From: Eubacterium sp. CAG:248
GTDB lineage: Bacteria > Bacillota > Clostridia > Lachnospirales > Lachnospiraceae
Reading direction: 5' to 3'
Assembly: GCA_000436475.1 (NCBI GenBank)
Contig: FR886151.1
Span: forward strand, 1-16,589
DNA length: 16,589 bases
Part shown: piece after piece, positions 7,393-14,766 of the stretch
Position numbering within the stretch: position 1 is the stretch's first letter
How the letters are laid out: the number at the start of each line of letters is the position of its first letter
The notes under the pieces: model-generated
What the model was told of the DNA's origin: nothing
The model's database searches: none
The model's input: only the letters and a program-made list of their open reading frames with translations
Made by a program: the position numbers and the translations under genes

Positions 7393-7456
7393 TTATGAAC
7401 TTCCAACTTTATGAACATTTAATCTTATGAACTTTTGACTTTATGAACTTCTGAGC
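7393..7456. repeat. Four tandem 16-bp repeats upstream of pfkA
   Basis: Four units each begin TTATGAAC and start at 7393, 7409, 7425 and 7441, exactly 16 bp apart; the second halves vary (TTCCAACT, ATTTAATC, TTTTGACT, TTCTGAGC). Two shorter TTATG remnants follow. They could be a protein-binding array or a simple minisatellite. Confidence 0.85.
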
Positions 7457-7950
7457 TTTATGCTTTATGATATATATGTTATGTAAATTCTGTTTATATT
7501 TATATGTAAAATCTATGTAAATTAACAATATTTACTCTCATTATCCATCATTTAATATCAACCCTTGTCAGCATTCAAATATTACAATGCAAGTGTTCGT
7601 GAATCACATAGCATTATAGCAATCCAAATATTTAAACATTATCAATCCATATACCATATAATTACATATTATAAATCGAAACATTTAATTATTATAATTA
7701 CAGCATGTTTCAAAATATTATCACCACATTATTTACCAGTTAATTATAATCTCATTCTTATAATATTACAACTATTCCTCTGTCATATTTAAAATTTTTC
7801 TTTTTTCATCTTTTATTCATATAATTACAACCAATCTGTTTGTTCCTGTCAAATTTTCAGAATATATTTTTAATGTAACTGGTTGAATTATGTGATAAAA
7901 TACCAGTACATTATTCTTTTATTAAATGACAATGGAGGTACTTATTATAT

Positions 7951-9108
7951 ATGACCAGAAAAGAAATAAATGAAATAAAATCACAATTCAATATAGAAGA
8001 CTGTGGTATCCAAAGATTATGTGGCTGCTATGTTGATGGTGAAAAAAATAAAGTTACTACATTTAATGATACATTTTTAAATCTGCCAGAAGAAGAACGT
8101 CATAAATATCTTGATATTTTAAGAAAATGTCTTTCCGGAACACCTGGCAGAAACCTGATTGACATGAAATTCACTCTTGATGCATATGGAAAAGAACAGC
8201 CAAGGGATTTTCTTCTTGAACTTAGAAAATGTGAGCTTAAGGATGAAAACCTACTTAACCAGTTATATGATAAAATAATTGCTAATTATTATTATCCTGG
8301 CAACTATCTTATACTTATTGTTAACCAGACATATGACATACCTGGAGTAACTGCTGATAATATAGCAATGGACGATGCTTCTGATGAGATATATAACTAC
8401 ATATTATGCTGTATCTGCCCTGTCATTCTTTCAAAACCCGGCCTTGGATATTTTGAGGATGATAAAGCATTTCATAACCAGATACAAAACCATATAGTTG
8501 ATAACCCTGATATAGCGTTCTTGTTTCCATCATTTAACAATCGTAGTACTGATGATGAAAGCATATTATTTCATAGTAAGGATACAGATGATTTTCAGCA
8601 AAATTTTCTTGATGCCGTACTTAGCTGCGAGGTACCTCTCCCTGCTGATATACAGAAGGAAACATTCAATAATCTAGTAACAGAAACTCTAGGTGAAGAT
8701 TGTAATTACGAAACTGTTAAAAATATCCATGATAACATAAATGAAGTCATTGAAGAACATAAGGCTGTATCAAGTGCACCTGTAATGCTCGACAAAACAG
8801 AGGTTAAGGAAATACTTGAAAAAAGTGGAGTTGCCAGTGAACGCCTTACTAATTTTGAAGAACATTTTGAAATGGCAGCTGGAGAAAACGGAAAACTTGC
8901 AGCAGCTAATATAACTCCATCAAGAAAGTTTGAAGTTAAAACCCCGGATGTTGTAATAAAGATTAATCCAGATAAAACCGACCTTGTTGAAACACGTATG
9001 ATTGATGGAAAACAGTGTCTTGTAATACAGATTGATGAGCGTCTGGAAGTAAATGGAATATCCGTTAACCCAGAGACCGGTGAAGTTATAGACAGAACTG
9101 ATGAATAA
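7951..9108 (+). CDS. DUF4317 family protein, function unknown
   Basis: Recognised as DUF4317 from the N-terminal form MTRKEINEIKSQF...CGIQRLCGCYVDGEK, a conserved family in Clostridia with no assigned function. It has 385 residues, is acidic and soluble, and has no signal peptide or membrane helix. Cysteines cluster at C18, C24 and C26 (CGIQRLCGC) and again in ILCCICPV near 150. The C-terminal part after residue ~330 is a separate beta-rich, charged segment. The start at 7951 has GGAGG about 12 nt upstream, a slightly long spacing, and no better start codon is seen. It is the only plus-strand gene here, diverges from pfkA, and ends in a strong terminator shared with the convergent chemotaxis gene. 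Identity is good; no role can be inferred. Confidence 0.85.
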   Translation: MTRKEINEIKSQFNIEDCGIQRLCGCYVDGEKNKVTTFNDTFLNLPEEERHKYLDILRKCLSGTPGRNLIDMKFTLDAYGKEQPRDFLLELRKCELKDENLLNQLYDKIIANYYYPGNYLILIVNQTYDIPGVTADNIAMDDASDEIYNYILCCICPVILSKPGLGYFEDDKAFHNQIQNHIVDNPDIAFLFPSFNNRSTDDESILFHSKDTDDFQQNFLDAVLSCEVPLPADIQKETFNNLVTETLGEDCNYETVKNIHDNINEVIEEHKAVSSAPVMLDKTEVKEILEKSGVASERLTNFEEHFEMAAGENGKLAAANITPSRKFEVKTPDVVIKINPDKTDLVETRMIDGKQCLVIQIDERLEVNGISVNPETGEVIDRTDE

Positions 9109-9161
9109 AAAAGATGAGGCAGGATGACTTATAAAACAAGTTTCCTGCCTCATCTTTTTTT
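9107..9161. terminator. Bidirectional Rho-independent terminator
   Basis: GATGAGGCAGGA (9113-9124) pairs perfectly with TCCTGCCTCATC (9143-9154), with an A-run before and a T-run after. It therefore ends the DUF4317 gene on the plus strand and the chemotaxis gene on the minus strand. It begins within the DUF4317 stop codon. Confidence 0.95.
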
Positions 9162-9189
9162 ATAATTAACCATTATTAATTATTTTAAT

Positions 9190-9242
9190 GATGTCAGTGT
9201 CAAAATGTATTTTGCTACTGACTGATGTATCTGTATTGCTAC
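9190..9242 (+). repeat. Dispersed hairpin repeat, degenerate copy
   Basis: It starts GATGTCAGTGTCAAAA and forms a 13-bp stem (11 paired) with TTTTGCTACTGAC around a 4-nt TGTA loop, followed by ACTGATGTAT and TATTGCTAC. It resembles 11361-11416 and 13980-14040 in order and content and lies directly after the chemotaxis gene's stop. Confidence 0.55.
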
Positions 9243-9247
9243 AGTAC

Positions 9248-11254
9248 TTACTTAACCTTAAAGAATTTTACTTCATTGTTAAGCTGTTCTGATACAGTCA
9301 TAAGACCATTCGCCGTTTCTGCAAGCATATTAATGGTTGCTGTAAGCTCCTGCATAGATGCTGTCGTCTGCTGGGCTGAGGCTGCATTTTCTTCTGAGAT
9401 AGCCGACAGATTAGAAACAACATCATTAATCTGCTTTCTTGCCTCATCACAAGAACCAGCATTATTCTCAATAACTGCAGTTTCATTTCTTGATACTGCT
9501 ATACCATCACTGACATCTATAAAGCTGTTCTTTGTTGCATCAAGCTTTCCTATCTGCTCACGTATAAGAACCTTTGTATTGTTCATATCTTCTACAGTCT
9601 TTTCTGATTCTAACTGAAGCTTTTCTATAATCTCTTTTATCTCTCCAGCCGCTTCATCTGACTGTGATGCCAGCTTCTGGATTTCTGATGCAACTACTGC
9701 AAAGCCTTTTCCTGCCTCTCCTGCTCTTGCTGACTCTATAGAAGCATTAAGAGCTAAAAGACTTGTCTGATCAGCAATATTCGTAATAAGTGCTGCTGCT
9801 TCCCCTATTCTTCCAACTGATTCATTTGTTATATTAATCTGATTAGCTATATTATTAATAGATTCAGTTGTATGATCATTAGAATCTGAAAGCTCACTCA
9901 TGGTACTCATAGATGTATCGCCTGCTCTGCCCATTGCATCTGTTGCTTTAGTAAGATTAGCTACCTTTTCAACTATTTCACTTATAAGCTCTCCCATATT
10001 AGCAATCTGTGCAGAAGCATTCTGGATCTCTTCTGCCTGTGATACAGCTCCCTTTGATATGTCTTCAACTGCACTTGATATCTCTTCTGTTGCTTTACTT
10101 GACTGATTTGCAGAGTTTGTCATATCTTCACCCGACCTATGAAGCTCAGATGCAGTATTCTGAAGATTAGCTACTATTTCCTGAAGCTTATCTATAAGTG
10201 TCTGAACAGATTGAGCCATCTGACCTATTTCATCTTTTCTTGCAAGAATAGATTTATTAACATCTACTGTCAAATCACCATTTGCAAGTGCGATAAACAG
10301 ATTATTAACTGAAACAAGTGCATTAGCAAGTTTTGTTGAAATTATAGAGGCTACTACTATCACAACGATTAAAACAACTATTGATACAGATATAAGTGCT
10401 ATTATTTTCTGCATTATAAATGTTGTTATATCTGTTCTTGGCTGTCCGGAGAACATCATACCAACAACACTTCCACTAAAATTCTTCAATGGAATATATA
10501 CACCTGTATAATCTGTTCCATCTATATCAACATGTGAGCTTGTATATGTATTACCTTTCTGTACAGCTTCCCATATTTTCTCATCTGCCTTAAGACTTAA
10601 CATTCTCTTGTTATTAGAATCCCTGAGTGATGTAAGCTTACAATCAACGCCTATAAATACTGCAAGGTCTGCATCACCATCTTTTGTAAATTTATCTATT
10701 CCATCCTGCTTCTGTGACAGGTTCACATCTCCTTTAAACAGATTGCCGTTATTATCTACACGCCAGTCACCTGTATACTCATTATCATAGCTTGCCTTAG
10801 TTGACTGACCAAGTAACGATAAACCATTTACCGCCTCTGTATTCATTCCCTGTGATATATTAACAATAGCAAGAATAAGTACAGCCACTATTCCAACTAC
10901 GATTGGAAGTAATGATGTCATTATAAGCTTGGCTTTAATCCCACACAATAAACTTGATTTTTTTTCTTTATTATCACCGCTTGTATTATTATTCGTATTA
11001 TCTTTATTTATATTATCTTTGTTTTGTACATTTTTACGCATTCTGAAATTTTTTTTCTTTCTTTTTTTCTCTTTTTCTATAGGCTGCGCATTTGCTTTTG
11101 CCGCTTTTGATATTTTTGCTTTATCATTATTTCTTTTGTTCTTTTTTTTATGCTCTGTAACAGTTGCTTCCTGCTCTTCTTTAATATCATTAGCTGATAC
11201 ATTTTCAACTTCACCTTCTATGGATGCTGTTGTTATATTCTTATCCTGATCCAT
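9248..11254 (-). CDS. Methyl-accepting chemotaxis protein with single Cache sensor and long basic N-terminal tail
   Basis: Membrane chemoreceptor that signals through CheW/CheA to the flagellar motor. Seen in order: a hydrophilic tail of about 105 residues, very rich in Lys and Asn (1-105); TM1 (110-131); an extracellular single-Cache-like domain (about 140-275); TM2 (283-306); HAMP (about 306-360); a long methylation and coiled-coil region; and the signalling tip at 494-530 (IADQTSLLALNASIESARAGEAGKGFAVVASEIQKLA). The C-terminus is EVKFFKVK, with no CheR-binding pentapeptide. Most such receptors begin directly with TM1, so the tail is unusual. The start at 11254 has GGAGG 6 nt upstream, and no in-frame ATG lies close before TM1 except near residues 72 and 112. 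Ligand unknown. It implies a motile organism, although no other motility gene is in view. Confidence 0.93.
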   Translation of the reverse strand: MDQDKNITTASIEGEVENVSANDIKEEQEATVTEHKKKNKRNNDKAKISKAAKANAQPIEKEKKRKKKNFRMRKNVQNKDNINKDNTNNNTSGDNKEKKSSLLCGIKAKLIMTSLLPIVVGIVAVLILAIVNISQGMNTEAVNGLSLLGQSTKASYDNEYTGDWRVDNNGNLFKGDVNLSQKQDGIDKFTKDGDADLAVFIGVDCKLTSLRDSNNKRMLSLKADEKIWEAVQKGNTYTSSHVDIDGTDYTGVYIPLKNFSGSVVGMMFSGQPRTDITTFIMQKIIALISVSIVVLIVVIVVASIISTKLANALVSVNNLFIALANGDLTVDVNKSILARKDEIGQMAQSVQTLIDKLQEIVANLQNTASELHRSGEDMTNSANQSSKATEEISSAVEDISKGAVSQAEEIQNASAQIANMGELISEIVEKVANLTKATDAMGRAGDTSMSTMSELSDSNDHTTESINNIANQINITNESVGRIGEAAALITNIADQTSLLALNASIESARAGEAGKGFAVVASEIQKLASQSDEAAGEIKEIIEKLQLESEKTVEDMNNTKVLIREQIGKLDATKNSFIDVSDGIAVSRNETAVIENNAGSCDEARKQINDVVSNLSAISEENAASAQQTTASMQELTATINMLAETANGLMTVSEQLNNEVKFFKVK

Positions 11255-11289
11255 AATAATCCTCCATTCTTGCGCTGCTTCTCAGCGCA
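11255..11289 (-). promoter_or_regulatory. Leader of the chemotaxis gene with hairpin before the ribosome site
   Basis: On the minus strand TGCGCTG-AGAAG-CAGCGCA forms a 7-bp stem whose end is 6 nt before the GGAGG. The 29 nt covering the start codon, ribosome site and half this hairpin (11252-11280) match the pfkA leader (7290-7318) at 28 positions. Confidence 0.6.
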
Positions 11290-11360
11290 TCTTAAAGTTT
11301 GTACAAAACACAAATCTTACGTGTGAAAAATCTTATGTATTAATAATACATAAATATATA

Positions 11361-11416
11361 GATGTCGTGGCAAAAGATACTTTGCACCTGACTGGTATAT
11401 ACGAATCGCTATGCAA
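11361..11416 (+). repeat. Dispersed hairpin repeat, degenerate copy
   Basis: Reads GATGTCGTGGCAAAAGATAC and then TTTGCACCTGAC, a hairpin with a GATA loop, followed by ACTGGTATAT and GAATCGCTATGCA. It is the same family as 9190-9242 and 13980-14040 and lies about 70 bp upstream of the chemotaxis leader hairpin. Confidence 0.55.
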
Positions 11417-11662
11417 TTCTCACATTCATTAGATACCTTATATATTGGTCAATTATATCATATAATTTACCTTTTGTAACTTCATTTTAAGTCGATTTTT
11501 ACAGATTTTTTGGCATATTTTCACTTTTTCGCCAATTTTTTACATTCACTAATTTTCTTTATATATTATGTATGTTTTATATATTTCACAAACACCCTAC
11601 ACACCTGTCTTTTTTTCATGGATTATTTAACACTATTGTCTTTACATTATATCTTGAATATT

Positions 11663-11699
11663 AAAAATAAAAAGTTCCCCGGTCTGGGGTGACCGGGGA
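11663..11699 (-). terminator. Strong Rho-independent terminator of the candidate sRNA
   Basis: A perfect 9-bp stem, TCCCCGGTC/GACCGGGGA, with a 6-nt loop is followed on the minus strand by ACTTTTTATTTTT. The nearest minus-strand coding sequence, sdaAA, stops 560 nt upstream, which favours a separate small transcript. Confidence 0.85.
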
Positions 11700-11765
11700 T
11701 GAGTAGAGGGGATAGAAATATAGTCAAGTATATTGGCTTTGGAGATTATCCAATATACCTTTGTG
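11665..11765 (-). ncRNA. Candidate small regulatory RNA with C-rich unpaired segments
   Basis: In a 1-kb gap of very high AT, the minus strand carries about 100 nt of ordered structure. First is a 9-bp hairpin GTATATTGG/CCAATATAC (11728-11758); then a single-stranded linker containing TCCCCTC; then a perfect 9-bp GC-rich hairpin (TCCCCGGTC/GACCGGGGA) with an ACCCCA loop; then a T-run. No open reading frame fits. Unpaired C-rich stretches that can pair with GGAGG/GGGGA ribosome sites are the hallmark of Firmicute sRNAs such as RsaE/RoxS. I do not recognise it as any named RNA. It could instead be the 3' end of a long sdaAA transcript. Confidence 0.5.
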
Positions 11766-11771
11766 CAAATT

Positions 11772-11800
11772 AATCTAAAATAAAAAATATGATATCTGAA
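11772..11800 (-). promoter_or_regulatory. Weak candidate promoter for the sRNA
   Basis: TTCAGA (11795-11800), a 17-nt spacer, and TAGATT (11772-11777) on the minus strand, each 4 of 6 to consensus. It would start transcription near 11765, giving a ~100-nt RNA. Confidence 0.3.
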
Positions 11801-12259
11801 TTAATATAATAAAAAATAATATCATATAGAAGTAAATAAACTTAAGTAAAATCTTACTTATACTTCATTAACATACTGTTAACTTTTGTATCTTTAACAT
11901 CATTTATTAACTAACTCATATAATCTTATACAATTATATTTTGCAAATGTCAATAGAAATATCTCAAAAATACATCAAAAATACAATAAATAAAAATTAA
12001 TAATCTATTAACTGGTAACTAATATCCAATAGATAAATTACTGTATTATACTTCATTTTATCATATTCAATAAAATTGTATTATAATATATTTTATTGAA
12101 TACATTTAAATATATCATAATTAATATATCTGCTTTAATATATATCAAATCATTTTTATTATCAACCAATTAATTGTCATATATACATTATTTTAAAGAT
12201 TTATTATCTTATTTTTTATATGGCAGATATATTACAAATGCTTGCTTAGAATATATGAA
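11801..12259. other. AT-rich intergenic stretch downstream of sdaAA
   Basis: No credible gene is seen. The only clear structure is a perfect 13-bp inverted repeat, TATTCAATAAAAT (12064-12076) with its complement at 12090-12102 around a 13-nt loop. It has no T-run on the minus strand, so it is at best a weak end signal for sdaAA. Confidence 0.55.
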
Positions 12260-13135
12260 TCAAACCATTTTGTCAAGCTTATTTTTAATATTCTCTGCCG
12301 TTTTTGTAATTGCAAGCCCTTCCTTCGATGTTTCTTTAAGGCATGCTGGCATATTATCTCCTATTCTTTTCATCGATTCTATAACCTCGTCAGGAGGAAT
12401 AACACTCTTTATTCCTGCCATTGACATCTGTGAAGCTGTTATTGCGTTAACTGCTCCTGTCACATTTCTTTTTATACATGGAACCTCTACAAGACCACAT
12501 ACAGGGTCACATGTAAGACCTAGCATACTTTTTAAAGCTAATGCACTCGCATTGACTATTTTATCAACATCCCCACCCTGAAGAAATGTAAGTCCTGCTG
12601 CGGCCATTGCACTTGCTGAACCAATCTCTGCCTGACATCCTCCAGAGGCTCCTGCAATAGAAGCATTTTCTGCTATCACAGCACCTATTCCCGCTGCTAT
12701 AAATAATGCTTTTACAACATCATCTTCATAAACGTCATACAATTTCTCATATGATATAAATACAGCTGGTATAACTCCGCATGAACCTGCCGTAGGCGCT
12801 GCAACTATTCTTTTCATACATGCATTAGATTCACCCATTTTAATAGCTTTCTCCATAGCTGTGCTTATGAAATCGCCACATATATTCTTACCAGATTTAT
12901 TATATATATGCATAAGTTCTCCGTCGCCACCTGCCATTTCACTTGGAGACTTAAGATTCTTATTATAATCATTGTCTGCTTTTTTCATTGCAGCGTACAT
13001 TAATTTCATATTATCGAACACCTGCTTTTCAGATATCATGTGTTCATTTGCATTATCCCGCATTATAACCTGCCACAATTCACATTTATTAGCTTTACAT
13101 AAATCAACCAGGTCTTTTATTGAATGATAACCCAT
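12260..13135 (-). CDS. sdaAA: L-serine dehydratase, Fe-S alpha subunit
   Basis: Catalytic subunit of the oxygen-sensitive [4Fe-4S] L-serine dehydratase, which converts L-serine to pyruvate and ammonia in the cytoplasm. Seen: 291 residues from the chosen start; APTAGSCGVIPA; and the cluster cysteines in GGCQAE (C167), TCDP (C209) and VPC (C220), with the family's 11-residue spacing between the last two. A further Cys at 213 (CDPVCG) lies where many homologues have glycine. The ATG at 13135 has GGAG 8 nt upstream; the ATG at 13153 lacks a ribosome site. It follows the beta subunit gene with a 151-nt gap, the usual sdaAB-sdaAA order in Firmicutes. Cluster supply could come from smsCB in this window, which is inference. 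No clear terminator follows. Confidence 0.95.
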   Translation of the reverse strand: MGYHSIKDLVDLCKANKCELWQVIMRDNANEHMISEKQVFDNMKLMYAAMKKADNDYNKNLKSPSEMAGGDGELMHIYNKSGKNICGDFISTAMEKAIKMGESNACMKRIVAAPTAGSCGVIPAVFISYEKLYDVYEDDVVKALFIAAGIGAVIAENASIAGASGGCQAEIGSASAMAAAGLTFLQGGDVDKIVNASALALKSMLGLTCDPVCGLVEVPCIKRNVTGAVNAITASQMSMAGIKSVIPPDEVIESMKRIGDNMPACLKETSKEGLAITKTAENIKNKLDKMV

Positions 13136-13261
13136 ATTATTTACTCCATTCATGTCTTTGCCGGTTCATTAATTCATATTCTTATTTTATAGTTATGCAA
13201 ATATATACATATTAATAATATGTTTTAGCACTTTTTTAATATTAAGAACCTTTTCTATATC

Positions 13262-13288
13262 ATGTCTGCTATGTCTGCTACGTCTGCT
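13262..13288. repeat. Three 9-bp tandem repeats at the sdaAB stop codon
   Basis: ATGTCTGCT occurs twice, then ACGTCTGCT, in direct succession; the last unit overlaps the sdaAB stop. A change in unit number would not alter the protein beyond the stop. Confidence 0.8.
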
Positions 13289-13946
13289 ATTCTATGCCAA
13301 GATATGTTACCTTTTCTATACCTTCTACACGTTTCAACCATTCTATGCCATCTCTTGGAATTTCCTGGTCACATTCTACAACCATAACCGCATAACCTCC
13401 ACGAGATGAACGATATAACTGCATAGCAGCTATATTTACACATTTATGTGACAGCATTGATGTTACTTCCGCAACATGTCCAGGCTGATCAAGATTATGA
13501 ACAATCAATGTAGGATAATCGCCTGAAAAATTCGTTGTTATACCATCAATCTGTGCAATATTAATACGTGAACCCCCAAGTGATTCTCCAACAACCTCTA
13601 ATTTTTTCCCTGTTACACTGGTTAAAATCAGTTGGGCACTATTTGGATGAGCCTCCTTTAATGAAGATTTGCCAAATGTTATTTCAATTCCTCTTTTTTT
13701 TGCAATATCAAGGCTTTCTGGTATTCTCATGTCGTCTGGTTTCATACCTAGTAAGCCTGCTACTATTGCTTTGTTGGTTCCATGTCCCTTACCTGTATCA
13801 AGAAATGAGCCATACAAAAGAATTTCAGCCTTGCTTATCTGTTCACCCATTAATCTTTGCGATATATATCCTATCCTTACAGCACCAGCTGTATGTGAAC
13901 TTGAAGGTCCAACCATAACCGGCCCAATTATATCGAATATATCCAT
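13287..13946 (-). CDS. sdaAB: L-serine dehydratase, beta subunit
   Basis: Partner of SdaAA; it shapes the serine site and regulates activity. Seen: IFDIIGPVMVGPSSSHTAGAVRIG at the N-terminus (PSSSHT at 14-19), the TGKGHGTNKA block near 51-60, and a C-terminal ACT domain (about 145-219: YPTLIVHNLDQPGHVAEVTSML...). Length is 219 residues, normal for the two-subunit form; in E. coli-type enzymes both parts are fused. The ATG at 13946 has GGAGG 5 nt upstream; the frame is open to 13973 but without a ribosome site there. It is the first gene of the sda operon. The upstream region holds a dispersed repeat copy (13980-14040) within about 35 nt of the start. Confidence 0.95.
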   Translation of the reverse strand: MDIFDIIGPVMVGPSSSHTAGAVRIGYISQRLMGEQISKAEILLYGSFLDTGKGHGTNKAIVAGLLGMKPDDMRIPESLDIAKKRGIEITFGKSSLKEAHPNSAQLILTSVTGKKLEVVGESLGGSRINIAQIDGITTNFSGDYPTLIVHNLDQPGHVAEVTSMLSHKCVNIAAMQLYRSSRGGYAVMVVECDQEIPRDGIEWLKRVEGIEKVTYLGIE

Positions 13947-13979
13947 AGACTCCTCCATAATTAATATAAACAAATATAA

Positions 13980-14040
13980 GCTGTCAGGTTCAAAAGATAT
14001 TTTGTCCCAACTGATGTAAAGGATGTTGAATTACTACGCA
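13980..14040 (+). repeat. Dispersed hairpin repeat, degenerate copy
   Basis: GCTGTCAGGTTCAAAAGATA followed by TTTTGTCCCAACTGA forms a hairpin with a GATA loop, then ATGTAAAGGATGTTGAATTACTACGCA in two adjoining parts. Its layout matches 9190-9242 and 11361-11416. It lies in the probable promoter region of sdaAB. Confidence 0.55.
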
Positions 14041-14068
14041 TTTGTATATTTTGCTGCATTTCCATGCG

Positions 14069-14153
14069 TTCATATATCTGCTGTATTGCCGTAAATTCAT
14101 ATATTCCTGCTACATTGCTACATATTCATATACTCCTGCTGTATTGCTGCGCA
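14069..14153. repeat. Three tandem ~28-bp repeats
   Basis: Units at 14069-14095, 14096-14124 and 14125-14153 each start TTCATATA and continue (T)CCTGCTGTATTGC or a variant. A more degenerate fourth unit may precede them. They lie between the small helical gene and the sdaAB upstream repeat copy. Confidence 0.75.
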
Positions 14154-14200
14154 GTTTTGCTATTCCAAATACATCAGATTATTATAATCACATTTCCCAA

Positions 14201-14407
14201 TTATTTATTGGATAATTTAGACAACTTATTTTCTATTACCTTACCTGCTGATTTCATTGCATCTCCTACTTCATTTGCGGCATTTAATGCCTTTTTATCC
14301 AATTCTTTTTCCTTAACGTAAACTGATACTTTATCAGCTGCTTCATTAGTAACATCCACGGCCTTTCCTATTCCACGTAAAACCTTTTCTTTATTAATAA
14401 ATCCCAT
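14201..14407 (-). CDS. Small hypothetical helical protein (68 aa)
   Basis: I do not recognise a family. Seen: MGFINKEKVLRGIGKAVDVTNEA followed by an almost wholly charged, Ala/Lys/Glu-rich sequence that should form one or two amphipathic helices. It has no cysteine, signal peptide or membrane segment. The ATG at 14407 has AAAAGGAG about 11 nt upstream; a longer form from 14437 would put that ribosome site inside the coding region. It sits alone between repeats, in the same direction as its neighbours. The clean ribosome site and protein-like composition favour a real gene. It could be a membrane-surface, nucleoid or stress-type small protein, but nothing shows which. Confidence 0.6.
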   Translation of the reverse strand: MGFINKEKVLRGIGKAVDVTNEAADKVSVYVKEKELDKKALNAANEVGDAMKSAGKVIENKLSKLSNK

Positions 14408-14555
14408 TTTCAATCCAGCTCCTTTTTTCCATTTCAAACCTTAAATCCATAAAATCATAAAACATTTTGTTTCTTACTGATATACCTGCATCCATAATTC
14501 TGTATAATTTTACACTTAAAACTTTCCGATTAATTTCATCATATAAAATTTTGAT

Positions 14556-14589
14556 GTTAATATTAATATAAAGTTAATATTAATATAAA
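14556..14589. repeat. Perfect 17-bp direct duplication
   Basis: GTTAATATTAATATAAA occurs twice end to end (14556-14572 and 14573-14589). It borders the left end of the element at 14591. Confidence 0.85.
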
Positions 14590-14590
14590 T

Positions 14591-14719
14591 ATGATACCAG
14601 AGTGTTATATGCAAGAGGCATATATTTAACATGGACCGAAGCGTAGTGTAGACGTGGTAGTGCGTAGCACGAAGCAATCCGTAAGTATCAAAGTCGTGGG
14701 CTTTTGACCCCGACATCAT
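14591..14719. mobile_element. 129-bp non-coding repeat element with short inverted ends
   Basis: It begins ATGATACC and ends GACATCAT, so both ends read ATGATRYC inward. The right part, TTTTGACCCCGACATCAT, matches the arms of the palindrome at 3051-3127 (CTTTTGACCACGGTATCAT). The segment 14654-14711 matches 1021-1077. Internal hairpins include ATATGC-AAGAG-GCATAT and GTGC-GTA-GCAC. Its GC content is well above the flanks. It has no gene of its own. The open frame across it on the minus strand is judged a chance translation. Best reading: a non-autonomous, MITE-like or palindromic repeat; mobility is inferred. Confidence 0.6.
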
Positions 14720-14766
14720 AAATATTGATATTGACAGTATGACATCTAATATTAATATCAAATATC

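Larger units (their letters stand above)
7293..7950. other. AT-rich intergenic region between divergent pfkA and the DUF4317 gene
   Basis: No gene of credible length is seen. The left part holds the pfkA leader, a weak candidate promoter and four 16-bp repeats. The middle (about 7460-7830) shows only AT-rich low-complexity sequence. Near the right end, TTGTTC and TATATT with a 17-nt spacer (around 7839-7867) could be a weak promoter for the plus-strand gene. Confidence 0.6.

Noticed and set aside
7393..7456. CRISPR array
   Set aside because: Units are 16 bp with no unique spacers of 30 bp or more, and no cas gene is in view.
12174..12581. 135-residue plus-strand open frame over the 3' end of sdaAA
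   Set aside because: It is antisense to a clear L-serine dehydratase gene and has no ribosome site.
12260..13973. Frameshifted single L-serine dehydratase gene
   Set aside because: The two reading frames are complete, each has its own ribosome site, and the split alpha/beta form is normal in Firmicutes.
14516..14761. 81-residue minus-strand open frame
   Set aside because: It runs through the repeat element at 14591-14719, has no good ribosome site and reads as low-complexity translation; judged chance.
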